Shown here: positions 43,210 to 51,428 of the stretch, piece after piece | Layout of the letters: each line of letters starts with the position of its first letter | Position numbering within the stretch: position 1 is the first letter of the stretch | Assembly: GCF_018310535.1 (NCBI RefSeq) | Contig: NZ_CP074102.1 | Location: 372,001-436,000, forward strand | Direction: 5' to 3' | Source: Streptomyces mirabilis | Lineage (GTDB): Bacteria; Actinomycetota; Actinomycetes; Streptomycetales; Streptomycetaceae | Length of the DNA: 64,000 nt | Made by a program: the position numbers and the translations under genes | Notes under the pieces: model-generated | Told to the model about the DNA's origin: nothing | Seen by the model: only the letters and a program-made list of their open reading frames with translations | The model's database searches: none

Positions 43210-44718
43210 TTACGAGTCGGTGGTGCCGTACCGCGTACGGACACGGGCCTTGAGGAGCTTTCCGGAGGCGGTGCGCGGGAGTTCGTCCACGACGACCACC
43301 GACTTCGGGACCTTGTACTTGGCGAGGCGTCCGGCGAGCGAGGCGAGGACCTCGTCCGGGTCGAGCTCGACTCCCTCGCGGGGAACGACGACCGCGCGCG
43401 GCACCTCGCCCCACTTGTCGTCGGCGACACCGATGACGGCGCACTCGACGATGCCGGGGTGACCGAGGAGCAGGTCCTCGATCTCGGCGGGGTAGACGTT
43501 CTCGCCGCCCGAGATGATCATGTCCTTGATGCGGTCGACGATGAAGACATAGCCGTCCTCGTCGACCCGGGCGGCGTCCCCGCTGCGGAACCAGCCGTCG
43601 GCGAACACCGCCGCAGTCTCCTCGGGCAGTCCCCAGTACCCGGGCATGACGTGCGGCCCGCGGACGACCACCTCGCCCGTCTCCCCGATGTCCACCGGCG
43701 TGAAGTCGGGCCGTACGACCCGCACATCGCTGAAGAAGTGCGGCACGCCCGCCGAGCCCGCCTTGCCGACCGCGTGTTCCGCGTCCAGGAAGAGGGTGCC
43801 GGGCGAGGCCTCGGTCATGCCGTAGCCCTGGAGGAAGGTGAGCCCGCGCTCCTGGTAGGCGGCGATGAGCGGGGTCGGTACGGGTGAGCCGCCGCAGGTG
43901 AGGATCCGCAGCGAGGACAGGTCGGCGTCGGCCCACCGGGGATGGCGGGCCACCTGGTCGAACATGGTCGGCACCCCGAACATGAAGGTGATCCGGTGCC
44001 GTTCGATCAGGTCGAGGGTGGCCGCCGGGTCGAAGGACTCGACCAGGACACAGGTACCGCCCTTGAGCAGCACCGGCAGGGTCAGCATGTTCAGCCCGGC
44101 CGTGTGGAACAACGGGGCCGACACCAGGGCGCGTTCGTCGGCGATCAGGTCGTGGTCGACGAGGACGTTGACCGCGTTCCAGGTCAGATTTCCGTGGGTG
44201 AGCATCGCGCCCTTGGGGCGGCCTGTCGTGCCCGAGGTGTACATGATGATGCACATGTCGTCGGCGGTGACGGGCTGGTCGATCGGTTCCTCGGCGACTT
44301 TGTCGATCAACTCCTCGTACGGGGAGCCGACTTCGACGTACGTCCGAACGTGCGCGTTGCCCGGCAGCCCCGCGACGAGTCCGGCCGTCGAGGGCGCGTA
44401 CACGAGGACCTTGGCGCCCGAGTCGCTGAGCTGGTAGGCGATCTCGGGTCCGGCGAGACGCGGGTTGAGCGGCACGAAGACCGCGCCGAGCGTGCCCGCC
44501 GCGAAGAGGGTTTCGAGGTAGGAGGGGTGGTTGGGGCCGAGATAGGCGATGCGGTCGCCGCGGCGCAGGCCGAGAGCGCGCAGCGCGTGGGCGAGGCGGG
44601 TCGTGCGGGCGTACAGCTCGGCATAACTGACGGTGGTGTCGCCGTGGATCAGGGCGGTGCGGTGCGGGGTCTTGCGGGCCCGGCGTGCGGGCCACGACCC
44701 CAGTCCCTCATTGCGCAT
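43210..44718 (-). CDS. Acyl-CoA synthetase (AMP-forming)
   Basis: This 502-residue ligase has the AMP-binding P-loop (CIIMYTSGTTGRPKGAML), the A5 motif QGYGMTEASPG, GWFRSGDAARVDEDGYVFIVDRIKDMIISGGENVYPAEIE (A7-A8) and the C-terminal catalytic Lys in ELPRTASGKLLKARVR. It activates a carboxylic acid as acyl-AMP and then acyl-CoA. The medium-length form and absence of a signal fit fatty, cinnamic or alicyclic acids. The nearby amidohydrolase, SDR and MaoC suggest that it feeds a short catabolic pathway. The substrate is not determined. Confidence 0.9.
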   Translation of the reverse strand: MRNEGLGSWPARRARKTPHRTALIHGDTTVSYAELYARTTRLAHALRALGLRRGDRIAYLGPNHPSYLETLFAAGTLGAVFVPLNPRLAGPEIAYQLSDSGAKVLVYAPSTAGLVAGLPGNAHVRTYVEVGSPYEELIDKVAEEPIDQPVTADDMCIIMYTSGTTGRPKGAMLTHGNLTWNAVNVLVDHDLIADERALVSAPLFHTAGLNMLTLPVLLKGGTCVLVESFDPAATLDLIERHRITFMFGVPTMFDQVARHPRWADADLSSLRILTCGGSPVPTPLIAAYQERGLTFLQGYGMTEASPGTLFLDAEHAVGKAGSAGVPHFFSDVRVVRPDFTPVDIGETGEVVVRGPHVMPGYWGLPEETAAVFADGWFRSGDAARVDEDGYVFIVDRIKDMIISGGENVYPAEIEDLLLGHPGIVECAVIGVADDKWGEVPRAVVVPREGVELDPDEVLASLAGRLAKYKVPKSVVVVDELPRTASGKLLKARVRTRYGTTDS

Positions 44719-44728
44719 CTGTGGCCCC

Positions 44729-45601
44729 TTACGGTGTCAGCCCGAGCAGCCGGGCGGCGTTCTCCTTGAGGATCTTCGGCTTGACCTCGTCCTTGATCGT
44801 CAGCTTGTCGAAGTCGGCGAGCCAGCGGTCGGGGGTGAGGACGGGGTAGTCGGAGCCGAAGAGCACCTTGTCCTTGAGCAGCGTGTTGGCGTACTGCACG
44901 AGCTGCGGCGGGAAGTACTTGGGCGACCAGCCGGACAGGTCGATGTGCACACCCGGCTTGTGGGTGGCGACGGCCAGGGCCTCGTCCTGCCAGGGGAAGG
45001 AGGGGTGCGCCAGAATGATCTTGAGGTGCGGGAAGTCGGCTGCCACGTCGTCCACGTGCAGGGGGTTGGAGTACTTCAGCCGGATGCCGCCGCCGCCCGG
45101 AACTCCGGCCCCGATCCCCGTCTGCCCGGTGTGGAAGAGGGCGATGGTGCCGGTCTCCTCGATCACCTCGTACAGCTCGTACGCCACCGACCTGTCGTTG
45201 GGGAAGAAACCCTGGATGCTGGGGTGGAACTTGAAGCCCTTCACCCCGTACTCCTCGACCAGCCGACGGGCCTGCTTGACGCCCGCCCTGCCGCGGAAGG
45301 GGTCGATGGAGGCGAAGGGGATCAGCACGTCCGGGTGGGCGGCGGCGGCTTCGGCGACCTCCTCGTTCGGGACGGGCGCGGTGCCGGTGGCGGACTCGGC
45401 GTCCACCGTGAAGATCACGGCGGCCATCTTCCGCTCGCGGTAGTAGGCGGCCGTCTCCTCCAGGGTGGGCTTCCGCTTGCCCTCGACCTTGAAGTAGGCG
45501 CTGGAGGCTTCGTGCAGATCGTCGTCGAGCGAGGCGTGACCCTTCGAGGACACCTCCGCGTGGGTGTGGACGTCGATCGCGACGAGTTCGTTCAGGTCCA
45601 T
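44729..45601 (-). CDS. Amidohydrolase (Amidohydro_2 / decarboxylase-like)
   Basis: This 290-residue metal-dependent hydrolase has the N-terminal metal site AIDVHTHAEVS (HxH), VKGFKFHPSIQGFFPN, LFHTGQTG, KIILAHPSFPWQDE and LFGSDYPVLTPDRW with the catalytic Asp. Amidohydro_2 enzymes hydrolyse or decarboxylate cyclic acids, such as ring-opening or aromatic decarboxylation steps. The ATG at 45601 shares a base with the SDR stop codon (TGATG); GGAGG is 4 bases before it. In this operon it may cut a cyclic CoA ester or release a carboxyl group; this is inferred. Confidence 0.85.
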   Translation of the reverse strand: MDLNELVAIDVHTHAEVSSKGHASLDDDLHEASSAYFKVEGKRKPTLEETAAYYRERKMAAVIFTVDAESATGTAPVPNEEVAEAAAAHPDVLIPFASIDPFRGRAGVKQARRLVEEYGVKGFKFHPSIQGFFPNDRSVAYELYEVIEETGTIALFHTGQTGIGAGVPGGGGIRLKYSNPLHVDDVAADFPHLKIILAHPSFPWQDEALAVATHKPGVHIDLSGWSPKYFPPQLVQYANTLLKDKVLFGSDYPVLTPDRWLADFDKLTIKDEVKPKILKENAARLLGLTP

Positions 45602-46518
45602 CACGCCTCCGGAAGCTTCGGCGCGGGGATCCCGACGGTCTGCGGCTCGGCGCCGACCGACGTGGCCCAGGCGTCGGCCAGGGTGTCGGGGGTCCAGCCG
45701 CCGTCCGCGTACGCCGCCCTGACCTCCTGCGGGTGCGACCAGAGTGCCACCTTGTCACCGCCGATGCCGATGGCCTGGCCGGTGACCCCGCGGGCGGCGT
45801 CGGAGGCGAGGAAGGGGACGAGGGCGGCGCAGTCCTCGGGGGTGCCGAAGCCCTCGCCCTTGCGGAGGAAGTCGGGCAGCGGCTCGCCGGTGCGCATGGC
45901 CTCGACGTACGGGGCGAAGGCGGGGATGGTCTCGGTCATCGCGGTGGCGGCGACCGGCACGATCGCGTTGACGGTGATGCCCGCGCGGCCCAGCTCCATC
46001 GACCAGGTACGGGCCATGGCGGCGATGCCCGCCTTCGCGGCGGCGTAGTTCGTCTGGCCGAAGTTCCCACGCTGTCCGGCCGGCGAGCCGACCAGGATCA
46101 GCGAGCCGCCCTCGCCCTGCTCGCGCATGCGCACGGCGGCGGCGCGGGCACAGGTGAAGGTGCCCTTCAGATGCGTGGTGATCACCGCGTCGAAGTCCTC
46201 GTCGGTCATCTTCCACAGCACCTTGTCACGCAGGATGCCCGCGTTGGTGACCAGGATGTCGAGCCGTCCGAACTCCTCCACCGCACGGGCGACGAGCCGG
46301 TCGGCCGCCTCGGTGGTGCCGACCGGGACCACCTCGGCCACGGCCTTGCCGCCCGCGGCGGTGATGGACTTCACGGCCTGCTCGGCCACGGCCTCGTCGA
46401 CGTCGTTGACGACCACGCGGGCGCCGACGGCCGCGAGGGCGTGCGCGTAGGCCAGGCCGAGGCCACGGCCGCTGCCGGTGACGACGGCCACCTTGCCGGT
46501 GAGATCGATGCTGGGCAC
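45601..46518 (-). CDS. Short-chain dehydrogenase/reductase (beta-hydroxyacyl-CoA dehydrogenase type)
   Basis: This 305-residue SDR has the cofactor motif VVTGSGRGLGLAYAHALAAVG, the NAG motif LVTNAGILRDK, and the catalytic triad Ser-Tyr-Lys around LILVGSPAGQRGNFGQTNYAAAKAG. A long C-terminal part (GTPEDCAALVPFL; GVTGQAIGIGGDKVALWSHPQ) is like the dehydrogenase domain of multifunctional beta-oxidation proteins. It would oxidise a 3-hydroxyacyl-CoA. The GTG at 46518 has AAGGGA upstream at 7 bases. It is the first gene of the operon and lies next to AT-rich direct repeats shared with the divergent MarR gene. Confidence 0.88.
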   Translation of the reverse strand: MPSIDLTGKVAVVTGSGRGLGLAYAHALAAVGARVVVNDVDEAVAEQAVKSITAAGGKAVAEVVPVGTTEAADRLVARAVEEFGRLDILVTNAGILRDKVLWKMTDEDFDAVITTHLKGTFTCARAAAVRMREQGEGGSLILVGSPAGQRGNFGQTNYAAAKAGIAAMARTWSMELGRAGITVNAIVPVAATAMTETIPAFAPYVEAMRTGEPLPDFLRKGEGFGTPEDCAALVPFLASDAARGVTGQAIGIGGDKVALWSHPQEVRAAYADGGWTPDTLADAWATSVGAEPQTVGIPAPKLPEA

Positions 46519-46596
46519 GAGGGGGTCCCTTCGACGCTGAGGGTCCAAAGCGCGGCTTGCGATGCCGAGCTGCGGCTACGAGATCGAAGCTAAGGA

Positions 46597-46624
46597 CAAT
46601 AATTGTTGACGTCAATAGTTGTTG
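46597..46624. promoter_or_regulatory. Direct repeats CAATARTTGTTG in the SDR/marR gap
   Basis: CAATAATTGTTG (46597-46608) and CAATAGTTGTTG (46613-46624) are 16 bp apart and contain the palindrome TTGACGTCAA in the centre (46606-46615). The patch is the AT-richest part of the gap, about 80 bp before the SDR start and 190 bp before marR. It is a good operator for the MarR protein. Confidence 0.6.
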
Positions 46625-46810
46625 CCGACTCATCCGTGCGGCATGCTGTGCGGAGTACGGCGCGATGCTGTACGCAGTACGGCATGCCGTACCCGGCACG
46701 AATGAACCGCCCCGCCCGGGGCCCGGCCCAGGGAGCCCGTCATCGCAGGCCAGCAGCACGCCACCAGCCCGGCCACCGGCCCCGCCCCCATCGACGCCCA
46801 GGAGCCGTGG

Positions 46811-47239
46811 ATGCGCGGACTGCACGCCGACACCGGCTATCTGCTGTACCGGCTGGGCCTTCGCTCCGGGCAGCTGTTCAACACCTTCCTCCAGGAGTCG
46901 GGGCTGCGGCTGCGCCACTACGCGCTGCTGCGCTTCCTGGCCACCTCCGAGGGAGCGCTCCAGCGGGAGCTGAGCTCGCGGCTCGGCTACGACCCGAGCG
47001 CGATCGTCGGACTCGTCGACGACCTGGAGAAGCTCGGTTTCGCCGAGCGCCGCCCGTCGCCGGACGACCGCCGCAGCCGGATCGTCGTGCTCACGGACGA
47101 CGGCAGGGCGTTCCTGCGCGACACGGACGAGGCGGGCCTGCGCGTCACGAACGACCTGCTCCAGCCGCTCGCCCCCGCCGAGCGGGACGCCCTGCACACG
47201 CTCCTGCAACGGGTCGCGGAAGCCGAACTGAACTCATGA
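46811..47239 (+). CDS. MarR-family regulator of the acid-degradation operon
   Basis: This 142-residue protein has the MarR pattern: an N-terminal helix (GYLLYRLGLRSGQLFNTFLQ), a recognition helix region (LQRELSSRLGYDPSAIVGLVDDLEKLGFAERRP), a wing (DDRRSRIVVLTDDG) and a C-terminal helical pair. The ATG at 46811 has CAGGAG upstream. It is divergent from the SDR-led operon and its likely site is the direct repeat at 46597-46624. Its stop codon overlaps the next start (ATGA), so it is coupled to the IclR gene. Confidence 0.87.
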   Translation: MRGLHADTGYLLYRLGLRSGQLFNTFLQESGLRLRHYALLRFLATSEGALQRELSSRLGYDPSAIVGLVDDLEKLGFAERRPSPDDRRSRIVVLTDDGRAFLRDTDEAGLRVTNDLLQPLAPAERDALHTLLQRVAEAELNS

Positions 47240-48006
47240 CCATGCTGTCCGCGCCCGACCGTCTGCTCGCCGTGCTCGCCGCCTTCGACCACCGGCATCC
47301 GGCGCTCTCCCTGACGGACATCAGCCGCCGGGCCGGACTGACCCTCACCACCGCGCACCGACTGGTGGGCGCCCTCACCGACTGGGGCGCGCTGGAGCGG
47401 GACGCGGACGGCGTCTACCACGTGGGCCTGCGCCTCTGGGAGATCGCGGCCCTCGCACCCCGTGGCCTGGCCCTCCGCCAGATCGCCCTGCCGTACCTGG
47501 AGGACCTGTACGAGGCCACGCACGAGAACGTGCAGATGGCGGTCCGCGACGGCTCCGAGGTCGTCTACATCGAGTGGATCTCCGGACGCTCCGCGGTCGG
47601 TGTACGCATCCAGGTGGGCGCCCGCTGGCCCCTGCACGCGACGGGCGTGGGCCTCGCGCTGCTGGCCCACGGCGATTTGGCGTCCCAAGAGGCCTACTGT
47701 TCCGGGCCGTTGGCCGCGTTCACCCCGCACACCCTCACCGACGGGGTCCGCCTGCGCCGCGCGCTCGCCGAAGTCCGCCGCACCGGCGTGGCGGTGAGCA
47801 GCCGTCAGGTCACCGACGACGCCCTGTCGGTCGCCGCTCCGGTCCGCGGCGCGGGCGGCACGGTGGTCGCGGCGGTCTCCGTCGTGGTCCCCGAACACGA
47901 AGCCCAGGTACCGGCGTTGATTCCGGCGGTACGGCTGGCGGCGCGGGGCATCTCCCGCGCCCTGGGGTGGCAGCCACAGACACGGACCGAGCCGGGCATC
48001 ATCTGA
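47236..48006 (+). CDS. IclR-family regulator
   Basis: This 256-residue protein has the IclR winged helix (DRLLAVLAAFDHRHPALSLT, ISRRAGLTLTTAHRLVGALTDWGALER) and the C-terminal ligand domain (LPYLEDLYEATHENVQMAVR; VVYIEWISGRSAVGVRIQVG; RRTGVAVSSRQVTDDALSVAAPVRG). IclR proteins respond to aromatic or short-chain carboxylates and often control catabolic operons. The ATG at 47236 overlaps the MarR stop (ATGA). Having two regulators together next to one catabolic operon suggests sensing of two compounds, for example a substrate and its CoA intermediate. Confidence 0.9.
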   Translation: MTMLSAPDRLLAVLAAFDHRHPALSLTDISRRAGLTLTTAHRLVGALTDWGALERDADGVYHVGLRLWEIAALAPRGLALRQIALPYLEDLYEATHENVQMAVRDGSEVVYIEWISGRSAVGVRIQVGARWPLHATGVGLALLAHGDLASQEAYCSGPLAAFTPHTLTDGVRLRRALAEVRRTGVAVSSRQVTDDALSVAAPVRGAGGTVVAAVSVVVPEHEAQVPALIPAVRLAARGISRALGWQPQTRTEPGII

Positions 48007-48475
48007 GGCTCCCGGGAACGCGGATCCGCCCCGCGGCGGTCAGCTGCCCGACAACCTGCCCTGCAGTCAGCCGAAGACAGCCTCGCGGTGCCGCTGCGGG
48101 GCCAGATGCGGGTGGCGGGCGTGGACGCGGCCGAGGACTCCACGTCCGACGGGGTGCAGCCGGCGGCCGGCAGGGCCCCGGCACCACCGACGAGCCCGGT
48201 CAGCGCGGTGCGGCGGGTGGAGCCGGACTCGCGGTCACGCGATACATGGGTCACGTCGGCCGAACGTACGAGCCACGCTTCCTCGCCCCTGTCCACGACA
48301 CTCGCCGTTCCCTCGAACGGCGCTTCACACCTTGCCGTACGCCGTTCCTTCAGGCCGATTCTCAGGTCCTCTTCACGCAAGTCTCAGACGGAAGCCCCGG
48401 GTTTCAAAGAGTCACCCCAGGAAGGCGGCGCAGGATGCACCAGCAGGCGTGATGGTCATCCAGGAAAGGCGTGCC
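48007..48475. other. 469-bp gap before the L,D-transpeptidase
   Basis: It holds a degenerate lipoprotein signal-like reading frame on the minus strand (see next entry), and otherwise GC-rich DNA without recognised motifs. The promoter of the following gene is presumably in the last 150 bp, but no clear -10/-35 pair was seen. Confidence 0.4.
48010..48254 (-). pseudogene. Remnant of a Tat/lipoprotein signal-bearing gene
   Basis: From a GTG at 48254 on the minus strand the frame gives VTHVSRDRESGSTRRTALTG, then GGAGALPAAGCTPSDVESSA: a twin-Arg, hydrophobic stretch and Cys in a lipobox-like position. After about 50 residues it turns into a Cys/Arg-rich run with no sense and collides with the IclR 3' end. 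It looks like a truncated gene whose body is lost. It could also be chance. Confidence 0.35.
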
Positions 48476-49747
48476 GTGGGCTTCGCGAAGAATTCGAACC
48501 GGTCCGAGCGGCGGACGGCGAACCGGTCCGAGTGGCAGGCCTGGTCGCGGCGCGGGGTGCTGGCCGCCCTCGGCGCCGTGCCGGCCGTGGGCATCCTCGC
48601 GGGCTGCAGCGGCTCGGCGGACGCCTCGGAGGGAACGGACGCGAAGGCGGGGGCGACGGCCGGCGCGAGCACAAAAGCCGAGGTCAAGACCCCGACCGTG
48701 ACCGTCACCCCGGCCGACGGCACGAAGAAGGCCGGTTTCACGGACCCGGTCGAGGTCACCGTCAGCAACGGCACGCTCGCGAGCGTCGAGGTCAGCGGAA
48801 ACGACGGCTCCACCCTGGCCGGATCCTTCAATGACGCCCGTACGAAATGGACGTCCACGAAAAACCCTTACTCGGGCACCAAATACACGGTCACGGCCAC
48901 ACCGAAGGGCGCCGCCGCGCAAAGCGCGACCTTCGTCACCAAGCAGCCCTCGGACATGTTCGTGGGTTACTTCACGCCCGAGGCGAATTCGACCTCCGGT
49001 GTCGGCATGCCCGTGTCGATCAACTTCACCGAGGCCGTGAAGGACCGGGCCGCCGTGGAAAAGGCGATCACGGTGACGGCGGAGCCCGCGGTCGAGGTGG
49101 TCGGCCACTGGTTCAGCGACACTCGGCTCGACTTCCGGCCCGAGGAGTACTGGGCCGCGGGCACGAAGATCACGCTGAGCCTGCGCCTGAAAGACGTCGA
49201 GGGCACGACCGGTGTCTACGGCACCCAGTCCAAGGACGTCACCTTCCACATCGGCCGCCGTCAGATCAGCACGGTCGACCTGGCGAAGAAGACCATGACC
49301 GTCGAGCGCGACGGCTCCACCCTCGCCACCTACCCGGTGAGCGGCGGCGACGCCGAGCACACCACCTGGTCCGGGATCATGGTGATCAGCGAACGGTTCA
49401 AGCAGACCCGGATGGAGTCCTCGACCGTCGGGCTCGGTGACGAGTACGACATCTCGGATGTCCCGCACGCCCAGCGCCTGACCACCTCCGGCACCTTCAT
49501 CCACGGCAACTACTGGGCCTCGACCTCGGTGTTCGGCTCCACCAACACCAGCCACGGATGTGTCGGTCTGCACGACGCCAAGGGAGCGGACGACAGCTCC
49601 GTGCCGGGCTACAAGTTCTACGCCAGTTCGATGCTCGGCGATGTCGTCGTCGTCAAGAACTCGGGCGAGAAGACCGTCGAGGCGTCCAACGGCCTCAACG
49701 GCTGGAACCTGTCCTGGTCGGACTGGAAGGCGGGGAGCGCCCTCTAG
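48476..49747 (+). CDS. Lipoprotein L,D-transpeptidase (YkuD) with Ig-like domains
   Basis: The precursor of about 423 residues has a signal with WSRRGVLAALGAVPAVGILAGC (lipobox LAGC; a twin-Arg is present). Two Ig-like repeats follow (PTVTVTPADGTKKAGFTD; TSGVGMPVSINFTEAVKD), then the YkuD domain with RQISTVDLAKKTMTVERDG, HTTWSGIMVIS and the catalytic motif HGNYWASTSVFGSTNTSHGC (His and Cys). It makes 3-3 cross-links in peptidoglycan. The GTG at 48476 is preferred because GGAAAGG is 6 bases upstream; an in-frame ATG at 48452 is the alternative. It stands alone, with no other cell-wall gene in this window. Confidence 0.9.
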   Translation: MGFAKNSNRSERRTANRSEWQAWSRRGVLAALGAVPAVGILAGCSGSADASEGTDAKAGATAGASTKAEVKTPTVTVTPADGTKKAGFTDPVEVTVSNGTLASVEVSGNDGSTLAGSFNDARTKWTSTKNPYSGTKYTVTATPKGAAAQSATFVTKQPSDMFVGYFTPEANSTSGVGMPVSINFTEAVKDRAAVEKAITVTAEPAVEVVGHWFSDTRLDFRPEEYWAAGTKITLSLRLKDVEGTTGVYGTQSKDVTFHIGRRQISTVDLAKKTMTVERDGSTLATYPVSGGDAEHTTWSGIMVISERFKQTRMESSTVGLGDEYDISDVPHAQRLTTSGTFIHGNYWASTSVFGSTNTSHGCVGLHDAKGADDSSVPGYKFYASSMLGDVVVVKNSGEKTVEASNGLNGWNLSWSDWKAGSAL

Positions 49748-49862
49748 GCAGGGCCCCGCACATCCCACTCTTCATTGCATGAACTCCCGTACAGGGAAAG
49801 GAGTTTCTCGGCTTTACCTCTTGACGCTCGGAGTGACAGAGAGCACATTGGCCGCGCACCTT

Positions 49863-49880
49863 GCTGAGAGCGCTCTCAGC
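49863..49880. promoter_or_regulatory. LacI-type operator before the GH16 gene
   Basis: GCTGAGAGCGCTCTCAGC is an 18-bp perfect palindrome with the central CG typical of LacI/CebR-type boxes (AGAGCGCTCT core). It lies about 40 bp before the ATG and downstream of TTGACG at 49821, so a bound repressor would block the promoter region. Confidence 0.8.
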
Positions 49881-49919
49881 ACCACCCGCGCACCCCCACT
49901 CCGTACCGAAGAGGCATTC

Positions 49920-51305
49920 ATGAGTGAACCCTCCGGCACACCTGTCAGACGCGGCCCCCTGCGGCGCGTCATCCTGGCAGCGGTCGGCACACTGTCCCTG
50001 GCCGTGGCCGCGGTCCTCCCCGCGAACGCGTCCGCGCCCACTCCCCCGGCCGGCTGGTCCCAGGTCTTCGTCGACGACTTCAACGGGGCGGCCGGCTCCG
50101 GCGTCAACACCTCCAACTGGCAGTACGACACCGGCACCAGCTATCCGGGCGGCGCCGCCAACTGGGGCACCGGCGAGGTCGAGACGATGACCTCAAGCAC
50201 CAACAACGTGGCGCTCGACGGCAACGGCAACCTTTTGATCACCCCGCGGCGGGACGCCTCAGGCAACTGGACCTCGGGCCGTATCGAGACCACCCGCACC
50301 GACTTCCAGCCGCCCGCGGGCGGCAAACTCCGCGTCGAGGCGCGCCTCCAGATGCCGAACGTGACCGGCGCCGCCGCCAAGGGCTACTGGCCCGCCTTCT
50401 GGACGCTGGGCGCGCCCTACCGCGGCAACTACCAGAACTGGCCGAGCGTCGGTGAGCTGGACATCATGGAGAACGTCCAGGGCCTCAACACCGAATGGGC
50501 CACCATGCACTGTGGCACCAACCCGGGCGGCCCGTGCAACGAGACCAGCGGCATCGGCGGCAACACCCCGTGCGCCGGCACCACCTGTCAGGCCGGCTTC
50601 CACACCTACGCCATGGAGTGGGACCGCTCGACGAGCCCCGAGGAGATCCGCTTCTACCTCGACGGCGTCAACTTCCACACGGTCAAGGCGAACCAGGTCG
50701 ACGCGACCACCTGGGCGAACGCCACCAACCACGGCTATTTCGTCATCCTGAACGTGGCGATGGGCGGCGGTTTCCCCGACGCGTTCGGCGGCGGTCCGGA
50801 CAGCGGCACCGAGCCCGGCCACCCGCTGGTCGTGGACTACGTCCAGGTGCTGCAGGCCAGTGGGAGCGGTACCACACCGCCTCCGACCGGCAACCGTGAC
50901 GCCTACAGCGCCATCCAGGCCGAGTCGTACGACAGCCAGTCGGGCACCAGTACCGAGACCACCACGGACACCGGCGGCGGCCAGGACATCGGCTCGCTCG
51001 CAAGCGGTGACTGGGCGCTCTACAAGGGCGTCAACTTCGGCTCCACGGCGGCCACGCAGTTCTACGCGCGGGTCGCGAGCGGTGCGGCGAGCGGGGTCAG
51101 CGGTCTGGTCGAGGTGCGCCTCGACAGCCGTACGAGCACCCCCATCGGCAGTTTCGCGGTGGGCAACACCGGCGGCTGGCAGAGCTGGCGGACGGTCCCG
51201 GCCAACATCACCGGCGTCACCGGCACCCATGACGTCTATCTGACCTTCACCAGCGGCCAGCCGGCCGACTTCGTGAACGTCAACTGGTTCGACTTCGGCC
51301 ACTGA
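49920..51305 (+). CDS. Secreted GH16 beta-glucanase with CBM6-type domain
   Basis: The 461-residue precursor has a signal peptide (RRVILAAVGTLSLAVAAVLPANASA). The GH16 domain runs from about 45 to 300 and carries the catalytic motif SVGELDIMENVQ (E-x-D-x-x-E), with Trp-rich substrate strands (GYWPAFWTLGAPYRG; AMEWDRSTSPEEIRFYLDG). A CBM6-like module follows (YSAIQAESYDSQSGTSTETT; GDWALYKGVNFGS; VNVNWFDFG). It cleaves beta-1,3- or mixed-linked glucans outside the cell. GAGG precedes the ATG at 49920. The palindrome at 49863 suggests control by a LacI-type regulator that is not in this window. Confidence 0.9.
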   Translation: MSEPSGTPVRRGPLRRVILAAVGTLSLAVAAVLPANASAPTPPAGWSQVFVDDFNGAAGSGVNTSNWQYDTGTSYPGGAANWGTGEVETMTSSTNNVALDGNGNLLITPRRDASGNWTSGRIETTRTDFQPPAGGKLRVEARLQMPNVTGAAAKGYWPAFWTLGAPYRGNYQNWPSVGELDIMENVQGLNTEWATMHCGTNPGGPCNETSGIGGNTPCAGTTCQAGFHTYAMEWDRSTSPEEIRFYLDGVNFHTVKANQVDATTWANATNHGYFVILNVAMGGGFPDAFGGGPDSGTEPGHPLVVDYVQVLQASGSGTTPPPTGNRDAYSAIQAESYDSQSGTSTETTTDTGGGQDIGSLASGDWALYKGVNFGSTAATQFYARVASGAASGVSGLVEVRLDSRTSTPIGSFAVGNTGGWQSWRTVPANITGVTGTHDVYLTFTSGQPADFVNVNWFDFGH

Positions 51306-51428
51306 CGAGGAGGTTCCCCGGCGAGTGGTACGAGGAGTGAAGGGGCGGGCCCGCGGGCGCGCCCCTTTTCTTCGGCACGGACCCTTTTCGTCCTTTCCTC
51401 GGCACGGACCCTTCTCGTCGGGACGGAC

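Noticed and set aside
41199..43430. 743-codon frame on the minus strand opposite PHP and MaoC
   Set aside because: Composition and lack of motif identify it as a shadow; the PHP gene and MaoC gene explain the DNA.
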